DNA of 64,000 bases from Candidatus Microgenomates bacterium (GTDB taxonomy: Bacteria > Patescibacteria > JACPGU01). The position numbers were made by a program, and so were the translations under genes. This document shows, in pieces, positions 31,992 through 40,414 of the stretch. The notes beneath the pieces were generated by a model that worked only from the letters and a program-made list of their open reading frames with translations, did no database searches and was not told the origin of the DNA. Position 1 is the first letter of the stretch. Each line of letters starts with the position of its first letter. The stretch lies in NCBI GenBank assembly GCA_016188915.1, contig JACPGU010000004.1:1-64000 (forward strand), read 5' to 3'.

Positions 31992-33770
31992 ATGATTGTG
32001 GCAACTCGCATAGAAGAGCATGGCAATATCAAGCTCCGAATCTGGATGGTGCTGATTTTGGCCGTCTTTGCTTTTGCCGCTATTATTGGCAGATTGTTTG
32101 AAAAACAAATTATTCAATACGATCATTATCAATCTCTAGCTTACAATCAAAGATTTCGCGAGGAAAAGATTCGGCCTGCCCGCGGCAATATCTATGTTAC
32201 CGATATTTATAGCGATACCAAATATCCGCTGGTTGCCAACAAAACATTTTGGGCTTTGATGGTCGTGCCTAATCAAATAGATGATCCCGTAGAGCTAGCC
32301 AATATTTTGGGGCCGATTATAGAAATATCACCGGCCGAAATCTCGGAAAAGTTGTCGCAAAGTACAGTTTATATCCCGCCCATCAAACACAAATTAACTG
32401 ACGCGCAAAGAGAGACCATAGAATCATTGAATCTACCCGGAGTGACGATGTTGCCTGAAGTCTATCGCGATTATCCTGAAGGAACGATGGGATCAAAATT
32501 TTTAGGATTTGTTGATAGCAATGGAGAGGGACAGTATGGAGTAGAAGGCTATCTTAACGATATATTGAAAGGAGAGGATGGCAAATTAATCGCCGAGCGC
32601 GATGTTTTAGGACGGCAGATAACGGTGGCTAATAACAAAATGATTGTTCCCAAAAATGGCCAAGATGTTGTTTTGACTATTGATAGAGTAATCCAGTTTT
32701 TTGCTGAAGAAAATATTAAAAAATCCGTGGAGGCTCACCAGGCTGACAGCGGATCGGTAGTGGTGATGAACCCCAAGACAGGAGAGATTTTGGCTTTGGC
32801 TGAATACCCGACCTATGATCCGGCTGTCTATAATGAAGTAAAACCGGAGGATTATGAGATTTTTAAGACCATGGCAGTTTCGGATCCTTATGAGTCGGGC
32901 TCGGTTTTTAAACCTTTGTCTATGGCGTCTGGTATAGATACCGGCGCGGTGAAAAAAGATGATGGAGAATATTTTGAAGCCAACGTACAGGTAGATGATT
33001 ATGTGATATGGAATTCCGAACGCAAAGCACACGGCTATGAAACCATGACACAGGTTTTGGAAAACAGCGACAATGTGGGTATGGTCTGGATGATTAAAAA
33101 ATTAGGCAAAGATAAATTTTATGAGTATCTTGATCGTTTTCGTTTTAACAAAATGACAGGGGTAGAGATATCTGGCGAGGAGGTTGGTTTTATGCAGCCT
33201 AAAAAATATGTTCCAGATGTCGGCGTGGCGACCATGTCTTTTGGCCAGGGGATTACTGTCACGGAAATGCAATTAGTCCAAGCGATGGGAGCTATCGCCA
33301 ATGATGGTTTGATTGTTCAGCCCCATATTGTTAAAGCCTATATTGATAAAAAAGGCAACAAAACAGATATTAAAACTAATATTTTAGGACGCGCGCTATC
33401 GGAGACAACGGCAAAACAAATCAAAGAAATGCTAGTTTCGGTGGTAGAAAGAGGGCATGGTAAGCAAGCCAAAGTAAAAGGCTATTACATAGGAGGCAAG
33501 ACCGGAACAGCTCAAATTCCTCTGAAAGACAGGCGCGGTTATGAAGCAGACAAATTTACCGGCTCTTTTTTGGGGCTGGGGCCAACTGATGACCCACAAT
33601 TTGTAATGATAGTCAGAATCAATGTGCCAAAAGATGTGATTTGGGCAGAGAGTACCGCCGCCCCTGTTTTTGGCGAGATGGCGCGTGATATCATCAATTA
33701 TTATCAATTACCTCCAGATCAATTTTGGGCCGATGAACAAACCAAAAGAGAGAAAGGGTTAATTGATTAG
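31992..33770 (+). CDS. ftsI: Septal transpeptidase FtsI (class B PBP)
   Basis: Cross-links septal peptidoglycan. From ATG 31992 the protein has 592 residues: a short cytoplasmic tail, one transmembrane helix (about 15-35), a dimerisation/pedestal domain and the transpeptidase domain with Ser304-x-x-Lys (SVFK), SDN in ENSDNVGM and Lys503-Thr-Gly (GGKTGTAQ). There is no PASTA domain. The in-frame TTG at 31956 is not used as the start because it overlaps the right arm of a hairpin (about 31935-31962). It lies between ftsL and murF in dcw order. Confidence 0.95.
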   Translation: MIVATRIEEHGNIKLRIWMVLILAVFAFAAIIGRLFEKQIIQYDHYQSLAYNQRFREEKIRPARGNIYVTDIYSDTKYPLVANKTFWALMVVPNQIDDPVELANILGPIIEISPAEISEKLSQSTVYIPPIKHKLTDAQRETIESLNLPGVTMLPEVYRDYPEGTMGSKFLGFVDSNGEGQYGVEGYLNDILKGEDGKLIAERDVLGRQITVANNKMIVPKNGQDVVLTIDRVIQFFAEENIKKSVEAHQADSGSVVVMNPKTGEILALAEYPTYDPAVYNEVKPEDYEIFKTMAVSDPYESGSVFKPLSMASGIDTGAVKKDDGEYFEANVQVDDYVIWNSERKAHGYETMTQVLENSDNVGMVWMIKKLGKDKFYEYLDRFRFNKMTGVEISGEEVGFMQPKKYVPDVGVATMSFGQGITVTEMQLVQAMGAIANDGLIVQPHIVKAYIDKKGNKTDIKTNILGRALSETTAKQIKEMLVSVVERGHGKQAKVKGYYIGGKTGTAQIPLKDRRGYEADKFTGSFLGLGPTDDPQFVMIVRINVPKDVIWAESTAAPVFGEMARDIINYYQLPPDQFWADEQTKREKGLID

Positions 33771-33828
33771 ATGCCATGGTGATGTGTATTAAAAATATTC
33801 ATTTTTCATTAGATTTAGGTCTTCATGC

Positions 33829-33834
33829 TATAAT
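33829..33834 (+). promoter_or_regulatory. -10 box directly before murF
   Basis: TATAAT ends 6 nt before the murF ATG; a weak -35 (TTCATT) lies 18 bp upstream. It predicts an internal, leaderless murF transcript. Confidence 0.45.
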
Positions 33835-33840
33835 ATAGGC

Positions 33841-35043
33841 ATGAAAAGATTGTTGAAAAAACTAGCTCAATTTGTTTTGCGCGCTCTGTCGGCGCGAGTT
33901 TTGCTACGTTTTCACCCCGACATCATCGGTATTACTGGGAGCGTTGGCAAGACTTCTACCAAAGAAGCGATCTTTGCGGTTTTGTCCCCGTATTTTTTTG
34001 TCGGTAAAAATATTGGCAGTTACAATACCGAGATTGGCCTGCCTCTTACTATTTTGGGAGCCAGCTCAAGCAAGAATATTTTTCTTTGGCCATTTATTCT
34101 GATCAAAGTTTTCTATCACTCCATTTTTATCCAACAATATTTTGATAAATTGATTTTAGAAATGGGAGCGGATCATTTTGGTGATATAAAAAAACTAACT
34201 GATCTTGCGCGGCCACGCGTAGGGGTGATTACCAGGATCGCTCCTGCCCACTTGGAATTTTTTGGTAATATTGACAATGTTGCCAAGGAAAAATCTAATT
34301 TGATAAAAGTTTTGCCTTCTTATGGTTGGGCGATATTAAATTATGACGATCCAAAAATTCGAGCGATGGCTTCAAAAACTAAAGCCAGAGTTTTGTTTTT
34401 TGGCTTGGATAAAAAAGCTACTATTTGGGCAGACAAGATAGAGTCAAATCTGGAGGGTGTTAGTTTTGCCTTGCACTATTTCAATCAATCAGCCAAAATA
34501 AAAATACCAAAAGTCTATGGTCGACATCAAATTTATTCTGCTCTGGCGGCTTTTGGAGTAGGTATCGCTTGCGATTTAGATTTTTCTGGTATTGTCAAAT
34601 TTTTGCCAAAATTCCAATTGCCCTATGGTCGGGTGAATTTGGTAAGGGGACAAAATAATACTATAATAATAGATGATTCCTATAACGCCAATCCCGAAAG
34701 CACAATGACGGCATTGGATACTTTGGGGGATTTAGCATTGTCGGCAAAGGCAAAAAGAAAAATCATTTTTTTCGGTGATATGTTGGAATTAGGCAAAGAC
34801 ACTCTTAAAATGCATAGAGATTTGGCACCAATTTTTGACAAGCATGCTGATATAATAGTAACGATTGGTCCTTTGGCAAAAAATATCCATAGAAAGATTA
34901 AAGGCTCATATCATTTTGCCGATTCGACTTTGGCTGCCAATTTTGCTTCTGGTTTGATTGAAAAAAAAGATATTATCCTAATCAAAGGATCGCGCGGTAT
35001 GGAAATGGAAAAAATAGTGGAGAAGATTAAATTAAGAAAATAA
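33841..35043 (+). CDS. murF: UDP-MurNAc-tripeptide-D-Ala-D-Ala ligase (MurF)
   Basis: This ATP-dependent ligase adds D-Ala-D-Ala to the UDP-MurNAc peptide. The protein has 400 residues. P-loop GSVGKTSTK lies near 33-41, the conserved SYNTEIGLP and EMGADHFGDI follow, and DDSYNANPESTMTAL is the MurF-type C-terminal signature. It is shorter than typical MurF (about 450) because the N-terminal substrate domain is reduced to about 25 residues ahead of the P-loop. murE and murD are not adjacent. Confidence 0.9.
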   Translation: MKRLLKKLAQFVLRALSARVLLRFHPDIIGITGSVGKTSTKEAIFAVLSPYFFVGKNIGSYNTEIGLPLTILGASSSKNIFLWPFILIKVFYHSIFIQQYFDKLILEMGADHFGDIKKLTDLARPRVGVITRIAPAHLEFFGNIDNVAKEKSNLIKVLPSYGWAILNYDDPKIRAMASKTKARVLFFGLDKKATIWADKIESNLEGVSFALHYFNQSAKIKIPKVYGRHQIYSALAAFGVGIACDLDFSGIVKFLPKFQLPYGRVNLVRGQNNTIIIDDSYNANPESTMTALDTLGDLALSAKAKRKIIFFGDMLELGKDTLKMHRDLAPIFDKHADIIVTIGPLAKNIHRKIKGSYHFADSTLAANFASGLIEKKDIILIKGSRGMEMEKIVEKIKLRK

Positions 35044-35063
35044 TAAAATAAGGAATTAATAAT

Positions 35064-36074
35064 ATGGAAAATACAGCCGAGCTCATCAAGATTTTTTCTC
35101 TTACTTTTTTATCATTTTTGGTAGCGATGATTTGGACGCCGTTTTTGACGAATTTTTTATACAAATATAAAGTAGCTCAACAAATCCGCGACAAATCTTG
35201 GGACGGGACAGCGGTGCCTGTTTACAAAAAATTTCATGCCGATAAAGCGGGCACTCCTTCCATGGGCGGACTGATTGTTTGGGTGACGGCGGCTATCGTC
35301 ACTTTGCTTTTCAATCTTGATCGTGGCCAGACTTGGTTGCCTTTGTTCGTTTTGGTGTCCACCGGTATTTTGGGAGCGGTAGATGATGTTCTGAATATGA
35401 AGGGCAAGGGAGCAATCAAAGGACTGGGTATTTCTTCCAAATTTTTTTGGCAGATTTTAATAGCAGGATTAGGCGCTTGGTGGTTTTATTATAAATTGGG
35501 TTTTGATACTTTGCATATTCCGGCAGTAGGGGATTTCCATATTGGCATTTGGTATCTGCTGTTTTTTGTTGTGGTGGTGATAGCTACGGCTAATGCCGTC
35601 AATATTACCGATGGCTTGGATGGTCTAGCGGGAGGGCTTTTGGCTATTGCCTTTTCGTCCTATGCTACTATTGCCTATGTTCAGGGCAATGTTGGGTTAA
35701 CTATTTTTTGCGCGACCATCATTGGAGCGCTTATTACTTTTTTGTGGTTCAATATCAATCCGGCCAGATTTTTCATGGGGGACACGGGCGCTTTCGCGAT
35801 GGGGTCAACATTAGCCGTGATAGCTCTCCTGACTGATTCGGCAGTAGCTTTGATTATTATTGGATTGATTTTTGCGATAGAGGCCGCTTCCTCTTTGCTA
35901 CAAAGATTTTCTAAGAAATTTTTCAAAAGAAAAATTTTTATTGCTGCGCCTTTGCATTTGCACTTGCAGGCTATTGGTTGGTCTGAACCAAAAATAGTTA
36001 TGCGCTTTTGGTTGCTTGGCGCTATTTTGGCTATCATTGGCCTAACCGTCGGCGTAGTGGGAATGGGAATATAG
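35064..36074 (+). CDS. mraY: Phospho-MurNAc-pentapeptide transferase MraY
   Basis: An integral membrane enzyme that makes lipid I. The protein has 336 residues with about ten hydrophobic helices. Conserved loops: HADKAGTPSMGGLIVW, GAVDDVLN (Asp pair), NAVNITDGLDGLAGG, FFMGDTGAFAMG and the late PLHLHLQAIGWSEPKIVMRFW, where the family's His-rich loop is PLHLHL. Lies 20 nt after murF and 64 nt before ftsW; murD, which often sits here, is absent. Confidence 0.96.
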   Translation: MENTAELIKIFSLTFLSFLVAMIWTPFLTNFLYKYKVAQQIRDKSWDGTAVPVYKKFHADKAGTPSMGGLIVWVTAAIVTLLFNLDRGQTWLPLFVLVSTGILGAVDDVLNMKGKGAIKGLGISSKFFWQILIAGLGAWWFYYKLGFDTLHIPAVGDFHIGIWYLLFFVVVVIATANAVNITDGLDGLAGGLLAIAFSSYATIAYVQGNVGLTIFCATIIGALITFLWFNINPARFFMGDTGAFAMGSTLAVIALLTDSAVALIIIGLIFAIEAASSLLQRFSKKFFKRKIFIAAPLHLHLQAIGWSEPKIVMRFWLLGAILAIIGLTVGVVGMGI

Positions 36075-36138
36075 GTTAAATAACAAATAAGAAATAAGAA
36101 ATAAGAGATAAGCAAGAAATAAAAATTTTGATAACATA

Positions 36139-37254
36139 GTGTCTCGTTTTTCTATTAGAAAACCAAAAATAGATATTGTCTTGGCGATGATTACTATCGC
36201 TTTGGTGGCTTTTGGTTTGATTATGCTCTCGTCGGTTTCGGCGGTAAATAGTTTTGAGCACTTTGGCTACAACAATTTTTACCTTTATCGACAAATGGGA
36301 TTTTTTGCTGTTGGTATGGTAGGTTGGATTTTTTTTCAAAATCTCAATTACCATTATTGGAAAAAAATAGCCAAGCCTTTTTTCCTTATCAGTCTTCTCC
36401 TTACTTTTTTAGTTTTGGTACCAGGCATAGGCTTTAATTACAATGGCGCATCGCGTTGGCTCAATCTTGGTTTTTTTCTTTTTCAGCCCTCCGAACTTTT
36501 GAAATTGGCTTTGGTTGTCTATCTGGCTAGTTGGTTTGATAATATGAGGTCTGAGATAGGATCTTTTCGCAAAGTTTTTGTTCCATTCGTTATTTTGATC
36601 GGTTTTATTGCTGCTATTATTTTGAAACAGCCAGATATGGGTACTTTTTTGGTGACAGGATCAGTGGCGGTGGCCATCTATTTTGTTGCTGGCGCGCGCG
36701 TAATTCATATAGGATTTTTGTTGGGAGGAGGCATTATGGGCATTATCGCCCTAATCAAGGCAGCGCCGTATCGCATGGCCAGACTCTTGGTTTTTTTAGA
36801 TCCTGAAAAAGATCCTTTGGGAGCGGGCTTTCATATCAACCAGGCCTTAATCGCGGTTGGCTCTGGTGGTTGGTGGGGGAGAGGTTTCGGCAAATCCGGA
36901 CAAAAATATACCGGCTACATTCCCGAAGCGCCAGGCGATTCTATTTTTGCTATTATTGCCGAAGAACTGGGATTCGTTAAACTAGTTTTCGCGCCTATTT
37001 TGCTTTTTATTATTTTTGCTTGGAGAGGATTTCATATCGCGAGATTTGCGCCTGATTTTTTTGGTAAACTTTTGGCTTTTGGCCTGACTTCATGGATTAT
37101 TTTTCAAGCTGTTTTGAATATTTCTACGATGGTAGCGTTAGTTCCGCTGACTGGTGTGCCACTACCGTTTATCAGCTATGGCGGTTCGGCTATGATTACT
37201 AATCTTTGCGCCGTCGGAATACTTTTGAATATATCGAAGAATAGTAACAAGTAG
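36139..37254 (+). CDS. ftsW: SEDS peptidoglycan polymerase FtsW
   Basis: A membrane glycosyltransferase partner of FtsI. The protein has 371 residues with about ten transmembrane helices. Family motifs: NYNGASRWLNLGFFLFQPSE, KQPDMGTFLV, GGWWGRGFGKSGQK, PEAPGDSIFAIIAEELGF and the final VPLTGVPLPFISYGGSAM. The start codon is GTG (36139); no ATG precedes the first helix. It is preceded by an A/T microrepeat spacer (36084-36120). FtsW is preferred over RodA by its dcw position. Confidence 0.93.
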   Translation: MSRFSIRKPKIDIVLAMITIALVAFGLIMLSSVSAVNSFEHFGYNNFYLYRQMGFFAVGMVGWIFFQNLNYHYWKKIAKPFFLISLLLTFLVLVPGIGFNYNGASRWLNLGFFLFQPSELLKLALVVYLASWFDNMRSEIGSFRKVFVPFVILIGFIAAIILKQPDMGTFLVTGSVAVAIYFVAGARVIHIGFLLGGGIMGIIALIKAAPYRMARLLVFLDPEKDPLGAGFHINQALIAVGSGGWWGRGFGKSGQKYTGYIPEAPGDSIFAIIAEELGFVKLVFAPILLFIIFAWRGFHIARFAPDFFGKLLAFGLTSWIIFQAVLNISTMVALVPLTGVPLPFISYGGSAMITNLCAVGILLNISKNSNK

Positions 37255-37260
37255 ATTAAA

Positions 37261-37297
37261 TAATTTCTAATTGACCTAATTGATCTAATTTCTAAGA
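37261..37297. repeat. Left flank repeat of the S23-gene cassette
   Basis: It contains ATTTCTAATTGACCTAATT, present in inverted orientation at 37738-37773, and closely matches the helix-25 insert of the 23S gene (1169-1205). Confidence 0.75.
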
Positions 37298-37327
37298 AAA
37301 ATCACAAGCTTCAATTACAAAATATTT

Positions 37328-37708
37328 ATGGCACAAAATCAAACAATACAAGAAAGCACCAAGAGAAATTATGATTTAGAAGAAAGGACAGCTAAATTTG
37401 GCGAAGATGTCATACGTTTCTGTAGGATAATCAGAGAAGATACTATTACTAGACCACTTATTCAGCAACTCATAAGGGCGGCCACTTCTGTTGGCGCAAA
37501 TTATTCTGAAGCTGACGATGCCGAATCGAAGAGAGACTTTAAGCACAAGATAGGTATTTGTAAGAAAGAATCAAGAGAGGCCAAACATTTTCTTCGGATG
37601 ATAGCCGTAGCTGTGTCAGAACACAAAGAACAGGCACTCATTCTCTGGCAAGAAGCCAAAGAGCTTAATCTTATATTTAATTCTATCAATAACAAACTTA
37701 AAGATTAA
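37328..37708 (+). CDS. Four-helix-bundle protein, S23 (23S rRNA intervening-sequence) family
   Basis: A 126-residue helical protein. Signatures: YDLEERTAKFGEDVIRFCR, LIRAATSVGANYSEAD and FKHKIGICKKESREAKHFL, as in proteins first found encoded in 23S rRNA intervening sequences of Leptospira and since seen free-standing in many genomes. The molecular role is unproven; RNA binding has been suggested. It interrupts the usual ftsW-murG linkage and is bounded by inverted AT-rich repeats (37261-37297, 37738-37773) related to the helix-25 insert of this window's 23S gene, so the whole may be a mobile cassette. Confidence 0.88.
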   Translation: MAQNQTIQESTKRNYDLEERTAKFGEDVIRFCRIIREDTITRPLIQQLIRAATSVGANYSEADDAESKRDFKHKIGICKKESREAKHFLRMIAVAVSEHKEQALILWQEAKELNLIFNSINNKLKD

Positions 37709-37737
37709 ATTTGGATAATTGGGGCTTGATTATTTTT

Positions 37738-37773
37738 TAGGTCAATTAGAAATTAGGTCAATTAGAAATTTAA
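37738..37773. repeat. Right flank repeat of the S23-gene cassette
   Basis: Two copies of AGGTCAATTAGAAATT, inverted relative to the left flank. Positions 37745-37766 are a 22-nt exact reverse-complement match to 1176-1197 in the 23S gene. Confidence 0.78.
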
Positions 37774-37779
37774 ATACCT

Positions 37780-38940
37780 ATGCGAGAAAAAAAGTTTGAC
37801 AATAAAAAAACTCTCAGAGTCGTTCTCACCGGTGGTGGTACACTGGGACATGTTCTGCCAGCCTTGGCAGTGTTAGATAGTTTGAAGATTTTAGTTAATA
37901 AGAAAAAAGATAATCTAGAGATTGCCTATATCGGTCGAAGACAGGGGATGGAAAAAAAGCTGGTAGAAGAGAGAGGTTTGAAATATTTAGGAATTTTGTC
38001 CGGTAAATTTCGTCGTTATTTTGACTTGCGCAATTTGACAGATATTTTTTTAGTGATTGGTGGATTTTTACAATCAGTGTATCTTTTGAAAAAAAATCAT
38101 ATAGATATTGTTTTTGCCAAGGGTGGATTCGTCACTGTGCCGGTGGTTTGGGCGGCTTTTTTGTGGCGCATTCCAGTGGTAGCGCATGAATCAGACACTA
38201 TTTTGGGATTGGCAAATAGAATAATTTTCCCTTTTGTAAAAAAAATAGCCGTAGGATTCCCAGTTGAATTATATCCAGTCAGATATAGAGAGAAAATGGT
38301 ATTTACCGGCAATCCAATTCGACCAGAAATACTGAGAGCCGATTTGTCAAAAAAAGAATTGTATAAAAAATATGATATTTTTTTGGATCGGCCGTTGGTT
38401 TTGATTATTGGTGGCAGTCAAGGCTCGGTAAAAATAAATGAATGGACGGGAGAAAATTTAAAAAAGTTTTTAGGCAAATATGTCGTAGCTCACGCAACAG
38501 GCGAATCAAGCTTTGGCAGAATGAACGAAATAAAAAATAATCTCGATCGCCACCTACGGAAAAATTATTTGATTTTTGATTATATTGAGGAAGACCTTGG
38601 TTCTTTTTTGAAAAATTCCGATTTAATAATCAGTCGGGCGGGAGCCAACGCTTTGTCCGAGATTATTCATTTGGGTAAAACGGCTTTTATTATTCCTTTT
38701 CCCTTCGCATCGACTAATCATCAATATACTAATGCCAAATTTTTAGCAGACCAAAAAGCGATAGTGATGAAAGAAGAAAAAGATTTGGACAAAGATAGTT
38801 TTTTTGAGGAGATAGAAAAAATTTTAAAAGACAAAAAATTACAAAACAAATTAGCAAAAAATTCAATCAATATTTTCCCATCTGATTCCGCCGATATTAT
38901 TGCTCAAACAATCTTTGCGTTAGCCAAAGGCAAAAAGTAG
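37780..38940 (+). CDS. murG: Lipid II synthase MurG
   Basis: A peripheral GT28 glycosyltransferase that adds GlcNAc to lipid I. The protein has 386 residues. N-domain: LTGGGTLGHVLPALAV (diphosphate-binding loop) and FAKGGFVTVPVVWAA, HESDTILGLANRI. C-domain: IIGGSQGSVKIN and the donor-binding DLIISRAGANALSEI followed by IPFPFASTNHQYTNA. Its start is only 7 nt after the right flank repeat of the S23 cassette, so its ribosome-binding region is formed by the repeat sequence. Confidence 0.95.
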   Translation: MREKKFDNKKTLRVVLTGGGTLGHVLPALAVLDSLKILVNKKKDNLEIAYIGRRQGMEKKLVEERGLKYLGILSGKFRRYFDLRNLTDIFLVIGGFLQSVYLLKKNHIDIVFAKGGFVTVPVVWAAFLWRIPVVAHESDTILGLANRIIFPFVKKIAVGFPVELYPVRYREKMVFTGNPIRPEILRADLSKKELYKKYDIFLDRPLVLIIGGSQGSVKINEWTGENLKKFLGKYVVAHATGESSFGRMNEIKNNLDRHLRKNYLIFDYIEEDLGSFLKNSDLIISRAGANALSEIIHLGKTAFIIPFPFASTNHQYTNAKFLADQKAIVMKEEKDLDKDSFFEEIEKILKDKKLQNKLAKNSINIFPSDSADIIAQTIFALAKGKK

Positions 38941-38950
38941 AATAGTCAAA

Positions 38951-39985
38951 ATGAATATTCCAGGTCTTCAAAGAAAAATAGTGGGTATAGAAAAGATGAT
39001 CTCTCCAAAAAGAGATGTTTTAAATATTAATGATAACGTTATCAAAGACAGCGCGGCAGAATATTTTGATGTAGAAGATTTTTTAGAAAATCTAAAAAAT
39101 GAAAAAATAAAAGACGCTAAAGAAGCATTAGGGTTACTCTATAAAAATAAAACTTTTGTAGGGAAAATCCCTCAATCCATGATGTATTTTTGTCTCCACC
39201 AAACAATCAAAAATAAAGAACAAGAAAAAACAACCGATGGGAGGAGCTCTATTTTAGCCTGTATTGAGCAGGCCTCGTTTTTGCATCGGATGTATAGAAA
39301 TTTTTTGTCCACCGCGAAAGACGATAAAGAAAAAACAGCAAAAGAAGAAAAATTTTGGGAAAACGGCATGATGGTTTTGAAAGCCCTAGAAAAAAAGATT
39401 CCCCTGGATACAAAAGACGCTCTTATCAGCCTGATGCGTGAAATTTCTTCTATGGAAAATTTCATTGAGGTAAAAGAAAAAGAAAACACTTTGATTTTTT
39501 GCGCCCCAAAAGAGGTAGATGAAGAAGACAAAGTAGATTTCTATATTTTTTGTATGAAAAAGGGGGCAAACAAAGAATTCGTTGATAGATTAGGGATATA
39601 TAATCTTTTTTCTATTACCGAAAATACAGAAAAAATAGAATTAACCCAATTAACCACAGATCCTAATTTACCAGTTGGCGCTATCAAGATAGAAACGGAT
39701 GCTATTTTGACATTAGATGATTTGATTCCTGGCAAGATAAATGTTTTTTCTCTTTTTTCACAAAATCAAATGGTCCCAGAGAATGTGAACATGGCCGATC
39801 GTAAGATAGACAAAAGAGCGATAGCTTATGCCAAAATGATAGATCATGCCAAAGATATTCTTGATTCTAGTTTTAGGGATACACCCACCCCTTCTTGGGT
39901 GAAGAGAGTAGATGTGCGCTACGCCAGAGCCAATCCGGGCAGGGGCATGATTGATAAAACTATTGCAAAATTTGGCTTTGTATAG
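38951..39985 (+). CDS. Hypothetical protein in the dcw cluster
   Basis: I do not recognise this 344-residue protein. It has no signal peptide or membrane helix, is highly charged, mostly helical in its first 170 residues (LLYKNKTFVGKIPQSMMYFCL, KEEKFWENGMMVLKALEKKI), with a more beta-like middle (NTLIFCAPKEVDEEDKVDFYIF) and a helical tail (KRAIAYAKMIDHAKDILDSS). The 10-nt gap after murG suggests translational coupling and cotranscription. Its place between murG and murC, where other bacteria have murB or ftsA/ftsZ, makes an envelope or division role possible but unproven. Confidence 0.7.
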   Translation: MNIPGLQRKIVGIEKMISPKRDVLNINDNVIKDSAAEYFDVEDFLENLKNEKIKDAKEALGLLYKNKTFVGKIPQSMMYFCLHQTIKNKEQEKTTDGRSSILACIEQASFLHRMYRNFLSTAKDDKEKTAKEEKFWENGMMVLKALEKKIPLDTKDALISLMREISSMENFIEVKEKENTLIFCAPKEVDEEDKVDFYIFCMKKGANKEFVDRLGIYNLFSITENTEKIELTQLTTDPNLPVGAIKIETDAILTLDDLIPGKINVFSLFSQNQMVPENVNMADRKIDKRAIAYAKMIDHAKDILDSSFRDTPTPSWVKRVDVRYARANPGRGMIDKTIAKFGFV

Positions 39986-40021
39986 TATTATATTATAAGA
40001 TCATAGAAAGGAGCAGAAGTT

Positions 40022-40294
40022 ATGGACGCCAAGACTCTGATCGCCGGAGGCATTACCCCTGGTAAAATGCTAAAAGTTGCGGATTTTGCTTGGCTGACTC
40101 CTGCTTTGCTCCGCCGGCTTTTTGGGCTTGAAAGCCTTGGCGAGAAAGAAAGGAATATGGCCAGGCAGATTTTTGAGACCGTCCGCTTGTCGGACGAAGA
40201 AGGATTAAACAAGGTGCTTGACCAAGAATTTTCCCGAGAAGGAGGACATGAAATTTTTTTCCAAAAACTGTTGGAAAAGCTCCAGTCCTCCTGA
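40022..40294 (+). CDS. Small hypothetical protein in the dcw cluster
   Basis: I do not recognise this 90-residue protein. A good Shine-Dalgarno (GAAAGGAG) precedes ATG. It is predicted helical and soluble, with a Leu-rich centre (WLTPALLRRLFGLESLGEKER) and an acidic C-terminal half. It is followed by two hairpins that end this transcript before murC. Confidence 0.65.
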   Translation: MDAKTLIAGGITPGKMLKVADFAWLTPALLRRLFGLESLGEKERNMARQIFETVRLSDEEGLNKVLDQEFSREGGHEIFFQKLLEKLQSS

Positions 40295-40299
40295 TCTCC

Positions 40300-40354
40300 G
40301 CCTTTTTTTAAAAAAGGCATTCGTCCGGTTAATTGTGCCGGACGGATTTTTTTT
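40300..40354 (+). terminator. Double hairpin terminator before murC
   Basis: GCCTTTTTT/AAAAAAGGC (40300-40318), then CGTCCGG (40322-40328) with CCGGACG (40338-40344) and a run of eight T. Confidence 0.8.
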
Positions 40355-40380
40355 GTTATTTAGAATATTTATGATAAAAT
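40353..40380 (+). promoter_or_regulatory. Promoter of the murC-ftsQ-recJ unit
   Basis: TTGTTA (40353-40358) embedded in the terminator T-run, 16 bp, TAAAAT (40375-40380), about 35 nt before the murC ATG. Confidence 0.5.
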
Positions 40381-40414
40381 ATCTTTGGTTTTTGGTATTA
40401 TCAACACTATTTTT

